From assembly GCF_050033475.1 (NCBI RefSeq), contig NZ_CP188319.1, positions 682,001-746,000 of the forward strand: a stretch of 64,000 nucleotides of DNA. Reading direction: 5' to 3'. This DNA is from Cetobacterium sp050033475 (GTDB lineage Bacteria; Fusobacteriota; Fusobacteriia; Fusobacteriales; Fusobacteriaceae). Both the position numbers and the translations under genes were made by a program. Positions 18,689 through 27,617 of this stretch are shown one piece after another. Under the pieces are notes generated by a model, which was given only the letters and a program-made list of their open reading frames with translations, made no database searches and was not told the DNA's origin. The stretch's first letter is position 1, and every line of letters starts with the position of its first letter.

Positions 18689-19477
18689 TTATTTTCCACT
18701 CCAAGGATTTAGAGAGGCTTCTCTTACCTTAAGTTGTCCTCTAGGGGAAAGTTTCATATAGTCAGGAGATAGTCCACTTTCAAATCCACCGTACATAGGA
18801 TTTGGAAGAATTATCCACTGTTCTCCATATTTTTTTTCATTGGCATTTACATAGGTAACTCTTTCCTTATTACTCTTATGAAGAAGATCACTTCCAAAGT
18901 CATCTAGGTTATCTCCAGCCATGATTACTACTTTGTATCCTTGATCCTTTACATGGTTTACTCTGGCTGCTTTATCAGAGGTATTTTCCTTAAGAAGTAG
19001 ATGTTTAGAATCTACCTGTGGGAATCCTAAGGCCTTTAGGTTTTCCGCAGTGGCTTCATAAAGATTTGAAGTTCTATTGGAAATATAGAACATCTCTCCC
19101 CCATTATTGGCAACAAAGTTAGCAAAGTCCACAGCTCCTGGAAGAGCTTTGGCTTCTTTAGCTTCACACCACTTATCCCAAGATTCCTTGGAATAACCTT
19201 GACCATTTATAGCTTGCCATGCGGCGTAGGGACTATTGTCTACCATGGTTTCATCTAAGTCTACAATAACTGCATTTTTCCCATTGGTTTTATTTTCCAA
19301 GTAGGCTTTTTTCCCTGCATTGAAAGCTTGATGGGTAAGGGCTTGATATTCCCCAGAGTTTTGGAACCAGATGATTCCTAATTTTCCTTCATTTTGTAAT
19401 TTTTCTCTAGGTGTAGCAGAACATGCTGAAAATACAAGAAGAGCTGCACCAAGGGCTATGGTAAGTTTTTTATTCAT
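18689..19477 (-). CDS. class C acid phosphatase / 5'-nucleotidase, lipoprotein e(P4) family
   Basis: 262 residues. Lipoprotein signal with Cys19 (lipobox FSAC). The HAD-type catalytic motif is VDLDETMVDNS with Asp73 and Asp75. A motif-II-type stretch appears as FYISNRTSNLYEAT, and the late acidic motif is MAGDNLDDFG. In Haemophilus the e(P4) protein is outer-membrane anchored and dephosphorylates NMN and other nucleotides. By family this protein should release phosphate and nucleosides outside the cytoplasm, which would feed the purine route in this window (inference). Ribosome site aggaga ahead of the ATG. Monocistronic between two minus/plus boundaries. Confidence 0.9.
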   Translation of the reverse strand: MNKKLTIALGAALLVFSACSATPREKLQNEGKLGIIWFQNSGEYQALTHQAFNAGKKAYLENKTNGKNAVIVDLDETMVDNSPYAAWQAINGQGYSKESWDKWCEAKEAKALPGAVDFANFVANNGGEMFYISNRTSNLYEATAENLKALGFPQVDSKHLLLKENTSDKAARVNHVKDQGYKVVIMAGDNLDDFGSDLLHKSNKERVTYVNANEKKYGEQWIILPNPMYGGFESGLSPDYMKLSPRGQLKVREASLNPWSGK

Positions 19478-19535
19478 AGAATCCCTCTCCTTTGTTTTGG
19501 TTTGTTAATATATTATAACTTAAAAAGAAAAATAA

Positions 19536-20744
19536 CTAAATATTAAGTATGGAATATTCCTGTTGATTTATAACTTTTCTTTTTTTAAAGGAAAGGGGAG
19601 TTATGGAATATCTTTTTTTAAAGGCCTTGGAAAAAATACTGGAGTTATAAAAATTTAAATCCTGAGCAATATCGGAAATTTTTTTATCTGTGCAAAGGAG
19701 AGCTTTAGCAGCAAAATGTAATTTTCTAGTTAAAATATATTCCGATGGGTAGGTATTTAAATTATTTTTAAAGAGTTCTAGAAGTTTATTTTTATTTAAA
19801 TTGAAGTAATGTTCTAAATCTTGAACTTTCAATTGATTATGAATATTTGAGTCTATAAAATCTAAGATTTTTATAAAATTAGAATCCTTTATGGCGAGGG
19901 AATTGGCAAGGGAAAAGTTATTTTCAATGGGAAGAAGTATGGAACAGATAAATTTTAAGAAATTTAAGCTAAAAATATTTTTATCTTTATTTTTAAAAAT
20001 TTCCTGAAGATTTTCCTTATAATGAAGGGATTTTTTTACAAAAATATCCCTATGTATAAGTTCGGGAATAAATTCTTCTATAAATTTTTCCTTTATATGA
20101 ATAAGAATCATATTGGAAGAGGAAGTTAAAATTTCATAGGAACCTAGGAAGATATTTTTACTAATGGCAATTTCTCTTTCACATAGAAAAAAATTAGATT
20201 TCTCATATTTAATTTCTCCCTGAAGAAGAATACGTAATATTATCCCATTTTGGGAGTAAAGACTTCTTCCCTGGTGTGGAATAGAGGATCCCTGTAATTT
20301 TATTAGGGTAAAATATTTATTTTCGAAATTTTCAATGGGAAAATCCTCCTGGGAAGTAAAATTTTTTGTGGAGGAAAAAATAGCATTTATTTCTGAAATA
20401 TTCAGTAAAAAACAGTGGAGTTCATGGTTGTGTTTGGAGAAATTCTTTTTTTTCATTTCATCAATGGTTGTTTTTAGAGAAAACTTTTCCCTGAGGGAAA
20501 AAAACTCCAGAGTTAATTTAAAGAAAATATATCTTTTACAATTTTTGGAAAAAAGTTGTTCTGTGGATTTTAATTGGGTGGAAAAGAAGGTCAAAATAAT
20601 GATTCGATCCATCAATTTTAGAGATTCTCTACAACTATTCAATAAAATCTCTAAAATTTTTATGAATTTTTCATAGGTAATAAAGTTTTCTTTATTTTTT
20701 TCAAATAGGGTTCTTTCTAAAGTTTCAATTATTTCTTTGGACAT
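19536..20744 (-). CDS. AraC-family transcriptional regulator (long form)
   Basis: 402 residues. The C-terminal 90 residues are an AraC DNA-binding domain (KISDIAQDLNFYNSSIFSKA, then YSITPLSFKKRK). The middle portion is homologous to the N-terminal domain of the short AraC protein at 11439-12209. The first 130 or so residues are an added helical, Lys/Glu/Phe-rich segment that I cannot place. It is divergent from the autotransporter at 20944, with a 199-bp shared upstream region, so regulation of that surface protein is likely. Strong ribosome site (aagggaggc) 5 bases before the ATG. Base composition is more AT-rich than its neighbours. Confidence 0.85.
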   Translation of the reverse strand: MSKEIIETLERTLFEKNKENFITYEKFIKILEILLNSCRESLKLMDRIIILTFFSTQLKSTEQLFSKNCKRYIFFKLTLEFFSLREKFSLKTTIDEMKKKNFSKHNHELHCFLLNISEINAIFSSTKNFTSQEDFPIENFENKYFTLIKLQGSSIPHQGRSLYSQNGIILRILLQGEIKYEKSNFFLCEREIAISKNIFLGSYEILTSSSNMILIHIKEKFIEEFIPELIHRDIFVKKSLHYKENLQEIFKNKDKNIFSLNFLKFICSILLPIENNFSLANSLAIKDSNFIKILDFIDSNIHNQLKVQDLEHYFNLNKNKLLELFKNNLNTYPSEYILTRKLHFAAKALLCTDKKISDIAQDLNFYNSSIFSKAFKKRYSITPLSFKKRKVINQQEYSILNI

Positions 20745-20788
20745 GGGTGCCTCCCTTAGATGTAAAAGTTAAATAAAAAATGAAAAAA

Positions 20789-20816
20789 TTATACAAAATC
20801 CTATATCGGTTATAAT
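20789..20816 (+). promoter_or_regulatory. candidate promoter for the second autotransporter
   Basis: A perfect -10 TATAAT at 20811-20816 with a -35-like TTATAC at 20789-20794 (16-base spacing). It would leave a leader of about 120 bases before the autotransporter start. Confidence 0.4.
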
Positions 20817-20943
20817 TTATGGTAGGTTAAGGGAAAATCCTTTAAAATTTATCTATTTTTATTGAAAAATTCCGTGAGAAAATTCAGTATTTCAGAAACT
20901 GTTTTTTATATATACTTAGAAAAAACAGCGGAGTGTGATTCAT

Positions 20944-23364
20944 ATGAAGAAAATGTTACTACTTATAGGTATACTTTTAGCCATGAAATCCTATGGAGAA
21001 TCTCAAGGGGTGCTTTTTTTTACGCAATTAAACTGGGGAAGGTTTAAGGAAAAAAATGTAAATCATATATCCTATGAAATAAAGAATAAATATAAAAAAA
21101 TATTTCATAAAAATTCAGAAACAGTGGTAATTCCAAAGCATATATATCCTAATCCCACTGTAAAACCTAAACCAAGTGGAGATGAACCAGGGACAATTAG
21201 CAATCCAATAATTTGGGTTGAAGGGAATGGGGTAGAGGGAAAAAAATATATAAATAAGGAAAATAAAACTGTAAAAAGTTGCAGAAAATATTGTGGAATA
21301 TATGGAATTAAAGATGCAAAAATTATTAATAATGGATGGGTTAACTGCAAGGGAGTTAATACCATAGGAATTAGATCCGATGGGGAAACAGTGGCTATAA
21401 ATAGAGGAGTTATAACCACTAAGGATTTATATGATAGGGGGATGTTGGCATTTAATGATGGAAAATCTATCAATGATGGAAATATATATTTAAGAGGGGA
21501 ATGTTCCTTTGGAATGGGTGCTTTCAATAGTGGAGTTCTTGAAAATAATAAAAATATATATTGCATAGGACCCTATACAGTGGGAATGAATCTAGAAAAG
21601 GATTCAAAGATGGTGAATAATGGCTATATTATAGTCAGTGGAACAGGGGCCTCAGGGGCGGATTTAAATACCACAACTGTGGGAGTCAATAGAGGAGAGA
21701 TTAGGGTAAAAAATGGGGCTGGAGTTAGAATATTTGGAAATAGTGAGTTTTTAAATGAAAAGAATATGATTTGTGATGAAAATGGCTATGGAACAGGGGT
21801 CTCTTTAATAAAGGATGGTCTCTTTATAAATAAAGGAAATATGACCATCAATAATGGAGAAGCAACGAGAATAAATGGGAATAGTAAAGCTATAAATGAG
21901 GGAACCATAGATATTACAGAGGGTTGTGTGGCTAACTTCAGAGATGGAGGAACCTTTATAAATAATAAAATTATTAATTTAAAAAATAAGGAAATGGTAC
22001 AATTGGCCAATGGCCCAGGAAAATTTTTAAATAGAGGAAAAATTTTAGGAAATGGAGAGGTCTCTAAGGATACTAAATTTTATTTAGGAAAAACAGGTGA
22101 GATTAAAGGGACAGTTTTTAATGGAGATATTCATATGGATAAGGATGTCTATGAAAATAATTATAGTGATGAAATAAAATTAAAAAATAATTTATTGGTG
22201 GATAAATATAAAGGAAAAATTTTAGTGGATAATCCCATGTATGAGTATAAATTGAGTAAAAGCACCAAGGGCTATGATATCTCCTTGAAAAGAAAGAGTT
22301 TTTTGGTGCTTATGAGAAAGGCAGAAATTGGTAAGTATTTAGAAAATAACTATAGAAATGGATTTTCAGAAAGAAACTATCTTTTTAATAATTTAAAAGG
22401 TGTTAAAAATAAGGAAATATTAAATTCTGAGGTTGAGGATTTATTGGGAGAAAAAATATACCCAACCATGGGAAAGGTCACTAAGGACATAGTGGATTTC
22501 AATAGAGATACACTTTTTGACCAAGTTTATTCTCAAGATACAGATAGGGATGTGAGATGGATAGGAGGTTATAGTTACAAGGATTTAAGAAGTAAAACCA
22601 CAGATACTTTATATGGTCATAGGGAAAGACTACATTCAGTATATTTAGGTGGAGATAGAAGAATAGGTGAAAAGGTTAGAGTTGGTGCTATAATCACAGT
22701 GGGAAATTTAAAAAGTGATTATAGCAATGATTCTACTAGAAAGGACAGTATTTTACAGGGAGATTTATTTCTTACATATAACCCTTGGAAAAGTATAAAA
22801 TATATGGGGTCATTATCCTATGGAGGTACCAGTGGAAGTGTAGATAGAGTTATGAATGTCAATAAAATTCATAAAAAATACCATAGCCATTTAAATAACA
22901 GATATTTTTCCTTCAGTAATAGAATAGAGAAAACCTTTAATTTTGGAAGCTACTATATTATTCCTGGAATTGAGGGAGATTATACAAGAATAAATCAAGG
23001 ATCTATAAATGAAAAAGGAAACTATGGACTTTCTTTGAAAAAAGTACAGTATAATTTTATACAGGGCGGTCCAAGAATTACCCTAGGAAAAACATTTCCC
23101 TTGGGAAAATATTACAAATTAAACTGTGAAGTAACAGGGAAATATACCCATGAATTTTTACAGGGATACAGAAAAACTCAAAGTAAAATGACAAGTTTCT
23201 CTCCAGATTCCTATAATATTTCAAAATATAATGGACGTAAAAATACAGGACTAGGTGTATTGAAACTGACATTGATAAGAGGGGGATTCTCCATTTATGG
23301 AGCTTATAATTGTGGAGGAGATATGGGTAATTTAGGAACAGTAGGATTGGTGTATAAATTTTAG
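20944..23364 (+). CDS. type Va autotransporter with beta-helix passenger
   Basis: 806 residues from the ATG at 20944 (a GTG at 20935 is possible, but the ATG gives a clean signal peptide ending near SYGES). After a short lysine-rich and proline-rich spacer (VIPKHIYPNPTVKPKPSGD), residues 100-400 consist of short repeating strands with Asn-Gly and Ile-Asn turns (for example INNGWVNCKG and FINKGNMTINNG), which is a beta-helix pattern. The last 270 or so residues form a translocator barrel beginning around the WIGGYSYKDL region and ending GLVYKF. No protease or lipase motif was found, so adhesin function is plausible but unproven. It is divergent from the long AraC regulator. Confidence 0.85.
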   Translation: MKKMLLLIGILLAMKSYGESQGVLFFTQLNWGRFKEKNVNHISYEIKNKYKKIFHKNSETVVIPKHIYPNPTVKPKPSGDEPGTISNPIIWVEGNGVEGKKYINKENKTVKSCRKYCGIYGIKDAKIINNGWVNCKGVNTIGIRSDGETVAINRGVITTKDLYDRGMLAFNDGKSINDGNIYLRGECSFGMGAFNSGVLENNKNIYCIGPYTVGMNLEKDSKMVNNGYIIVSGTGASGADLNTTTVGVNRGEIRVKNGAGVRIFGNSEFLNEKNMICDENGYGTGVSLIKDGLFINKGNMTINNGEATRINGNSKAINEGTIDITEGCVANFRDGGTFINNKIINLKNKEMVQLANGPGKFLNRGKILGNGEVSKDTKFYLGKTGEIKGTVFNGDIHMDKDVYENNYSDEIKLKNNLLVDKYKGKILVDNPMYEYKLSKSTKGYDISLKRKSFLVLMRKAEIGKYLENNYRNGFSERNYLFNNLKGVKNKEILNSEVEDLLGEKIYPTMGKVTKDIVDFNRDTLFDQVYSQDTDRDVRWIGGYSYKDLRSKTTDTLYGHRERLHSVYLGGDRRIGEKVRVGAIITVGNLKSDYSNDSTRKDSILQGDLFLTYNPWKSIKYMGSLSYGGTSGSVDRVMNVNKIHKKYHSHLNNRYFSFSNRIEKTFNFGSYYIIPGIEGDYTRINQGSINEKGNYGLSLKKVQYNFIQGGPRITLGKTFPLGKYYKLNCEVTGKYTHEFLQGYRKTQSKMTSFSPDSYNISKYNGRKNTGLGVLKLTLIRGGFSIYGAYNCGGDMGNLGTVGLVYKF

Positions 23365-23379
23365 AAAAATAGATATTGA

Positions 23380-23402
23380 CATAAATTTGAAATAATGATA
23401 AA
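23380..23402 (+). promoter_or_regulatory. candidate promoter of the modA operon
   Basis: TTGACA followed after 17 bases by TAAAAA, about 85-105 bases ahead of modA. The predicted transcript start falls at the inverted repeat 23407-23451. Confidence 0.45.
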
Positions 23403-23406
23403 AATA

Positions 23407-23451
23407 ATGGAGTACTATATTTATACTTAGTGTTTTTGAATAGTACTCCAT
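23407..23451 (+). promoter_or_regulatory. inverted repeat between promoter and modA
   Basis: Perfect 11-bp arms, atggagtacta (23407-23417) and tagtactccat (23441-23451), separated by 23 bases and followed by aattttt. It lies just after a good promoter and 35 bases before modA. It may be a terminator-type hairpin, an operator, or an mRNA leader structure. It is also suitably placed to end the autotransporter transcript. Confidence 0.5.
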
Positions 23452-23485
23452 AATTTTTAAACTGACTTTTTAAAGGGGGATAAAA

Positions 23486-24220
23486 ATGGGTTTTAAACAG
23501 AAGAAGTTATTAAGTTTAGGAACATTATTTTTATCAATGGGACTTTCTATCTATGGAGCGGATATAAACGTAAGTGCTGCAATAAGTTTGAAAGAATCCT
23601 TAGATGAAATAGCAAAAAAGTTTCAAGTGGAAAATCCAGGAGATAAGATTTTCATAAATTATGGAGGCTCGTCGGCATTGAGGAAGCAGATTGAAAATGG
23701 AGCACCTGTGGACGTAGTTTTATTTGCAGATACAGAAAATATTGATAAATTGCAAAACCAGGGGTTAATTAAGGAAAGAGCAGAGGTACTATACAATTCC
23801 TTAGTGGTGGCAGGAACAGGGAAGAAGATAAATTCCCTAGGAGAAGCAAGGGGAGAGCGAATAGCTATTGCTGATCCAGAGATAGCACCATTGGGGGCAT
23901 ATTCTAAGGAATATCTAAAAAATACAGGATTATATGAAACTCTTAAGGAAAATTTAATCATAGGCCAAAATGCCAAAACTGTTTTTAATTATGTTGAAAG
24001 CGGGGATGTGGATTATGGTATAATCTATGGGAATGAAGTGAAAAATTTAAAAAATGCTCAAGTGATAATGGAGGTAGATCCAAGTACTTATTCTAAACCT
24101 ATCTATGGCTTTGGAGTTATAGAGAATAACAAGGAAGATGTGGAGAAGTTTTTTCAGTATGTACAAGGGGATCAAGCAAAGGAGATCTTTGTGAAAAATG
24201 GATTTAAAGTACTTAAATAG
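23486..24220 (+). CDS. modA: molybdate ABC transporter substrate-binding protein
   Basis: 244 residues with a signal peptide ending near SIYGA. The mature start INVSAAISLKESLDEIAKKF is the standard ModA opening, and the oxyanion-pocket stretches are recognisable (NYGGSSALRKQIENGAPVD; DPEIAPLGAYSKE; VESGDVDYGIIY). It binds molybdate in the periplasm. The gene overlaps modB by 23 bases. Good site (aaaggggga) 7 bases before the ATG. Placed ahead of a molybdenum-enzyme cluster, so supply of Mo to XdhD is the likely purpose. Confidence 0.93.
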   Translation: MGFKQKKLLSLGTLFLSMGLSIYGADINVSAAISLKESLDEIAKKFQVENPGDKIFINYGGSSALRKQIENGAPVDVVLFADTENIDKLQNQGLIKERAEVLYNSLVVAGTGKKINSLGEARGERIAIADPEIAPLGAYSKEYLKNTGLYETLKENLIIGQNAKTVFNYVESGDVDYGIIYGNEVKNLKNAQVIMEVDPSTYSKPIYGFGVIENNKEDVEKFFQYVQGDQAKEIFVKNGFKVLK

Positions 24221-24875
24221 TGACATTTTGTCAGCGGTTATTATTAGTTTGAAAATCTCCTTTGGAGCATTGTTGATAACTGTTATTTCAGGAACATTGT
24301 TGTCCTGGAAAATGGCAAAGGTGGATAAAATATGGAAAAGAGTGGCAGAGGTTATTATAACCTTACCAATATTTTTCCCTCCCTCGGCTGTGGGGTATAT
24401 GCTTTTAATGGCCTTGGGAAGAAGGGGATTTCTAGGGGGATATATTTATAAATATTTCCACTGGAATATAATTTTTACCCTTTGGGGAGGAATAGTGGCA
24501 ACCTCTGTGGTGATTTTACCTATAATCTATCAAAATACAAAAAATGGATTTATGGGTTTAGATCCAATGTATATGGAAGTTTCTAGGGAGTTGGGATTAA
24601 CTTCTTGGCAAACTCTTTACCATGTACAATTGCCTCTTATAAAAAAACATATATTCACTGGAATGGTTTTGGGATTTGGAAGGGCCATAGGGGAATTTGG
24701 AGCTACTTTAATGGTGGCTGGAAATATTCCTGGGCGAACTCAAACAATACCAATGGCCATTTATTCCTATGTGGAAACAGGGAATTATACCAGTGCCAAC
24801 GTGATACTAGGAATCAATTGCATAATAACTTTGATAACTTTGTTGTTATATAATATTAGCTTGAGAAGGGACTAG
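24198..24875 (+). CDS. modB: molybdate ABC transporter permease
   Basis: 225 residues, five or six hydrophobic segments, with the permease EAA loop SRELGLTSWQTLYHVQLPLI near residue 122 and the ModB-typical FGRAIGEFGATLMVAGNIPG following it. Pairs with ModA. No modC ATPase gene follows; the next gene is moaA, 6 bases on. The ATPase must come from elsewhere in the genome or be shared. Confidence 0.92.
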   Translation: MDLKYLNSDILSAVIISLKISFGALLITVISGTLLSWKMAKVDKIWKRVAEVIITLPIFFPPSAVGYMLLMALGRRGFLGGYIYKYFHWNIIFTLWGGIVATSVVILPIIYQNTKNGFMGLDPMYMEVSRELGLTSWQTLYHVQLPLIKKHIFTGMVLGFGRAIGEFGATLMVAGNIPGRTQTIPMAIYSYVETGNYTSANVILGINCIITLITLLLYNISLRRD

Positions 24876-24881
24876 ATATTG

Positions 24882-25835
24882 ATGAGGGATAGTCACGGTA
24901 GAGAAATAGATTATCTGAGAATTTCCTTAACTGAAAGATGCAACATGAGATGCATTTATTGTATGCCAGATTGGGGCTGTGAGGAAAAAACATCCTATGA
25001 AATGACAGAGGATGAAGTAGTAGAAACTGTAGATATTTTTAGAAAACTAGGAATTAAAAAGGTGAGATTCACCGGAGGTGAACCACTTTTAAGAAAAGAT
25101 TTAGAGGAAATAATAGGAAGAGTGAATAAGTTTCCTGAGATAGAGGAGATATGTTTGACAACCAATGGTTTACTACTTGCCCAGAGAGGGGAGACTTTGG
25201 CTAAATGTGGTTTAACAAGGGTAAATGTCAGCTTAGATACTGTGGATCAGGAGGAATATAGGAGAATTACCAGGGGTGGTAATCTTCAATGGGTGTTGGA
25301 AGGTATAAAAAAGTGTAAGTCACTGGGGTTAAGGGTAAAAATAAATAGCGTAATAACAAATATATTAAATGAGGAGTCGGTTCTTAAATTGGCACAGTAT
25401 TCTTTGGAGAATGATGTGGACTTAAGATTTATAGAACTGATGCCCATAGGATTTGGAAAAACCTTGAAGGGGTTTCAAGGGGAAGAGATTTTAGGAATCT
25501 TAAGAAAAAAATATAAACTTGAGGATTTATCTCTATTTGAGGGTACAAGTAGATACTTTTCTGTGAAGGGGTATAGAAGCAGAATAGGATTTATAAATCC
25601 CATGAGTCAGTGTTTTTGTAAAAGTTGTAATAGGGTTAGGGTTACATCTGAGGGAGCCATGAAAAGATGTCTCAGTGCAGATGATAAAATGAATCTAAGG
25701 GAGATTTATGGGGATAAATTGACCATAGATGAAAAAATAGAATATATAAAAGAATATTTATATAATAAAAATCAGGAGAATAAGTTTTACAAGGAAGAAT
25801 CCATAAAAAACACAATGAACGAAATAGGGGGTTAG
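24882..25835 (+). CDS. moaA: GTP 3',8-cyclase, molybdenum cofactor biosynthesis
   Basis: 317 residues, radical SAM. The first cluster motif is ERCNMRCIYCMP with Cys20, Cys24 and Cys27. GGEPLLRKDL, the SAM-contact glycine motif, follows. The second cluster is CKSCNRVRVTSEG followed by KRCL. The C-terminus ends in Gly-Gly, which MoaA needs for activity. It converts GTP to 3',8-cyclo-H2GTP, the first step of molybdopterin. A TTG lies at 24879, but the ATG at 24882 is preferred. No moaC, moaD, moaE or moeA gene is present in the window. Confidence 0.94.
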   Translation: MRDSHGREIDYLRISLTERCNMRCIYCMPDWGCEEKTSYEMTEDEVVETVDIFRKLGIKKVRFTGGEPLLRKDLEEIIGRVNKFPEIEEICLTTNGLLLAQRGETLAKCGLTRVNVSLDTVDQEEYRRITRGGNLQWVLEGIKKCKSLGLRVKINSVITNILNEESVLKLAQYSLENDVDLRFIELMPIGFGKTLKGFQGEEILGILRKKYKLEDLSLFEGTSRYFSVKGYRSRIGFINPMSQCFCKSCNRVRVTSEGAMKRCLSADDKMNLREIYGDKLTIDEKIEYIKEYLYNKNQENKFYKEESIKNTMNEIGG

Positions 25836-25839
25836 TTCT

Positions 25840-27507
25840 TTGGGTGAAGAAATTTTCAACAGAGTTGAAGAGGAAATCATGGGGATTTTGAATAATTTCT
25901 CCAAGGTTTTAGATGTGGAAATAGAAGTTGTAAACGAAGAAGGAATAAGGCTTTTCGGAACGGGGTTATTTAGAGAAAGAATAAATAGTAAGGTATCTGA
26001 ACCAATATATGATAGGGCTTTGAGGGATTTGGAAAGTAAGATTATAGAGAATCCAAAACATAGTAAAGATTGTGAAATCTGTCTCAATAGTAGAGGGTGC
26101 ATTAAGAAAATACTTCTTTGTACTCCTATTTTCTGGGGAGAAAAGAGATGGGGAGTAATGGCTATTATGGGACTCACTGAAATCCAAAGGGAGAAAATCC
26201 TAAAAAATATTCTAGAATATAGGGAAGTTTTAGAAACCTTAAGTGAAATTGTTTATACAAAACTTTTTGCTTTAGGAAAAAATAGGGTCTATAAGGAATT
26301 TTTTTACAGTTTACGGGAGGGGTCCCTGGTAATTGACAAAAATGGAATTATAGAGGATATAAATCGAAGTGCCATGGGAATGTTTCCGGGATTGACTTAC
26401 TTTAAGGATCGAAAATTGGATTTTTTAAGAATAGAGGACAATCTTTTTAACCTGAGAATATCAGGGGTATCTGTGAAGGTAAAGGGGAGAATATTCGGAG
26501 CAGAGGATAGAACCATGATAGTTTTTGAGGAGTATCATGAGAATAAAAGTGATAAATTGCCTGGAGATTTTCTTGTGGGGAAATCTAAGGTTATGGAACA
26601 GTTGAGAAAACAGATAAAACAAGTAAGTAAAATGAATATACCTGTGCTTTTAAGGGGAGCTGTGGGAGTGGATAAAAGAGCCTTTGGAGAGATTATTCAC
26701 AACAGTTCAGAAAGAGCCAGTAAGGCCTTTATCCATGTGAATTGTAGGGATGAATTGGAAAAGGACTTGGAAAAGAAAATATTTGGATCCTATACCAAGG
26801 GAAGTCTAGATGCTGGGGCAATAGAGAGGGCAAGGGGAGGCACTCTTTTCATTGATGAAATAGATTCCATGGGTATTGAGAGCCAAAGAAGGCTTCTGGA
26901 TTTTATCAATAGGGGTAGAATAATTTCTAGAAGAACTGGGGATGAAATTGAAGTTGATACAAGGATTATGGTAGGAACCAATGAGGGATTAATATCCCTG
27001 GTAGAAAACCATAATTTTTTAGAGGACCTGTACTATAAGCTCACTGTGAGCACCATAGTTTTACCTACCTTGGAAAATCGTAGGGAGGACATGGAGGAAA
27101 TACTGGAATATTTAGTGGAAAAGTACAGTAGAAAATTAGAGAAAAGAATCACCTATTTTGAAAAAAGGGCCATGGATGTTTTGGCCAACCACAAATGGAC
27201 AGGAAACTGGAAAGAAGTGGAAAACACAGTGGAATATTTGGTAGGGACCTCCGAGGGAGGGAGAATAACCTTGGAGATGGTACCAAACTACATAAAAAGT
27301 GGTGAGGCTCCTGTGGAGAAAATAAGAGATAGAAGAGTGAGAAAATTATCCGAAGTGGAAAGGGATGAAATTCTAAATGCTTTGAATCAATATGGGCAAG
27401 ACACAGAGAGTAAGAAAATAATTGCAAAAAAATTGGGTATAGGGATAGCCACTTTATATAGAAAAATAGAAAATTATCAAATTGATAAATTTTTAAAAAA
27501 TAGATAA
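25840..27507 (+). CDS. NtrC-like AAA+ transcriptional regulator with Cys-rich sensor and PAS domain
   Basis: 555 residues from a TTG start behind ggggggt; an ATG at 25879 is a possible later start. Residues 1-145 form a sensor with four cysteines in a C-x2-C-x5-C-x6-C-P arrangement (DCEICLNSRGC, then LLCTP), similar to PocR-type sensors. Residues 150-235 look like a PAS domain. An AAA+ domain follows, with Walker A-like RGAVGVDKR, Walker B GGTLFIDEID and an arginine-finger region, then a Fis-type helix-turn-helix (IIAKKLGIGIATLYRKIENY). The GAFTGA loop needed to contact sigma-54 is missing; FGSYTKGSLDAGAI stands there. It sits directly before the purine operon and is its probable regulator. 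Confidence 0.85.
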   Translation: MGEEIFNRVEEEIMGILNNFSKVLDVEIEVVNEEGIRLFGTGLFRERINSKVSEPIYDRALRDLESKIIENPKHSKDCEICLNSRGCIKKILLCTPIFWGEKRWGVMAIMGLTEIQREKILKNILEYREVLETLSEIVYTKLFALGKNRVYKEFFYSLREGSLVIDKNGIIEDINRSAMGMFPGLTYFKDRKLDFLRIEDNLFNLRISGVSVKVKGRIFGAEDRTMIVFEEYHENKSDKLPGDFLVGKSKVMEQLRKQIKQVSKMNIPVLLRGAVGVDKRAFGEIIHNSSERASKAFIHVNCRDELEKDLEKKIFGSYTKGSLDAGAIERARGGTLFIDEIDSMGIESQRRLLDFINRGRIISRRTGDEIEVDTRIMVGTNEGLISLVENHNFLEDLYYKLTVSTIVLPTLENRREDMEEILEYLVEKYSRKLEKRITYFEKRAMDVLANHKWTGNWKEVENTVEYLVGTSEGGRITLEMVPNYIKSGEAPVEKIRDRRVRKLSEVERDEILNALNQYGQDTESKKIIAKKLGIGIATLYRKIENYQIDKFLKNR

Positions 27508-27519
27508 TAGACTGGGAGA

Positions 27520-27550
27520 AAACAGGAGTTCGAAGGAATTTCTGTTTTTT
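27520..27550 (+). terminator. likely terminator after the NtrC-like regulator
   Basis: A short stem, aaacag (27520-27525) with ctgttt (27542-27547), followed by eight T. The stem is short, so confidence is moderate. Confidence 0.5.
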
Positions 27551-27617
27551 TTATTATTTTCTCAAAATGATAATATTTGAATTTTTAAATTGAATTTCTT
27601 ACAGAAAAAGAACTTTT

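Noticed and set aside
20862..21047. 61-residue plus-strand frame overlapping the start of the second autotransporter
   Set aside because: It overlaps the signal peptide region in another frame and lacks a ribosome site.
21105..21566. 153-residue antisense frame inside the second autotransporter
   Set aside because: It mirrors the beta-helix repeats, has no ribosome site, and conflicts with a well-supported gene.
25758..26177. 139-residue antisense frame over the moaA/regulator junction
   Set aside because: It overlaps two well-supported genes and has low-complexity Ser/Leu/Ile composition.
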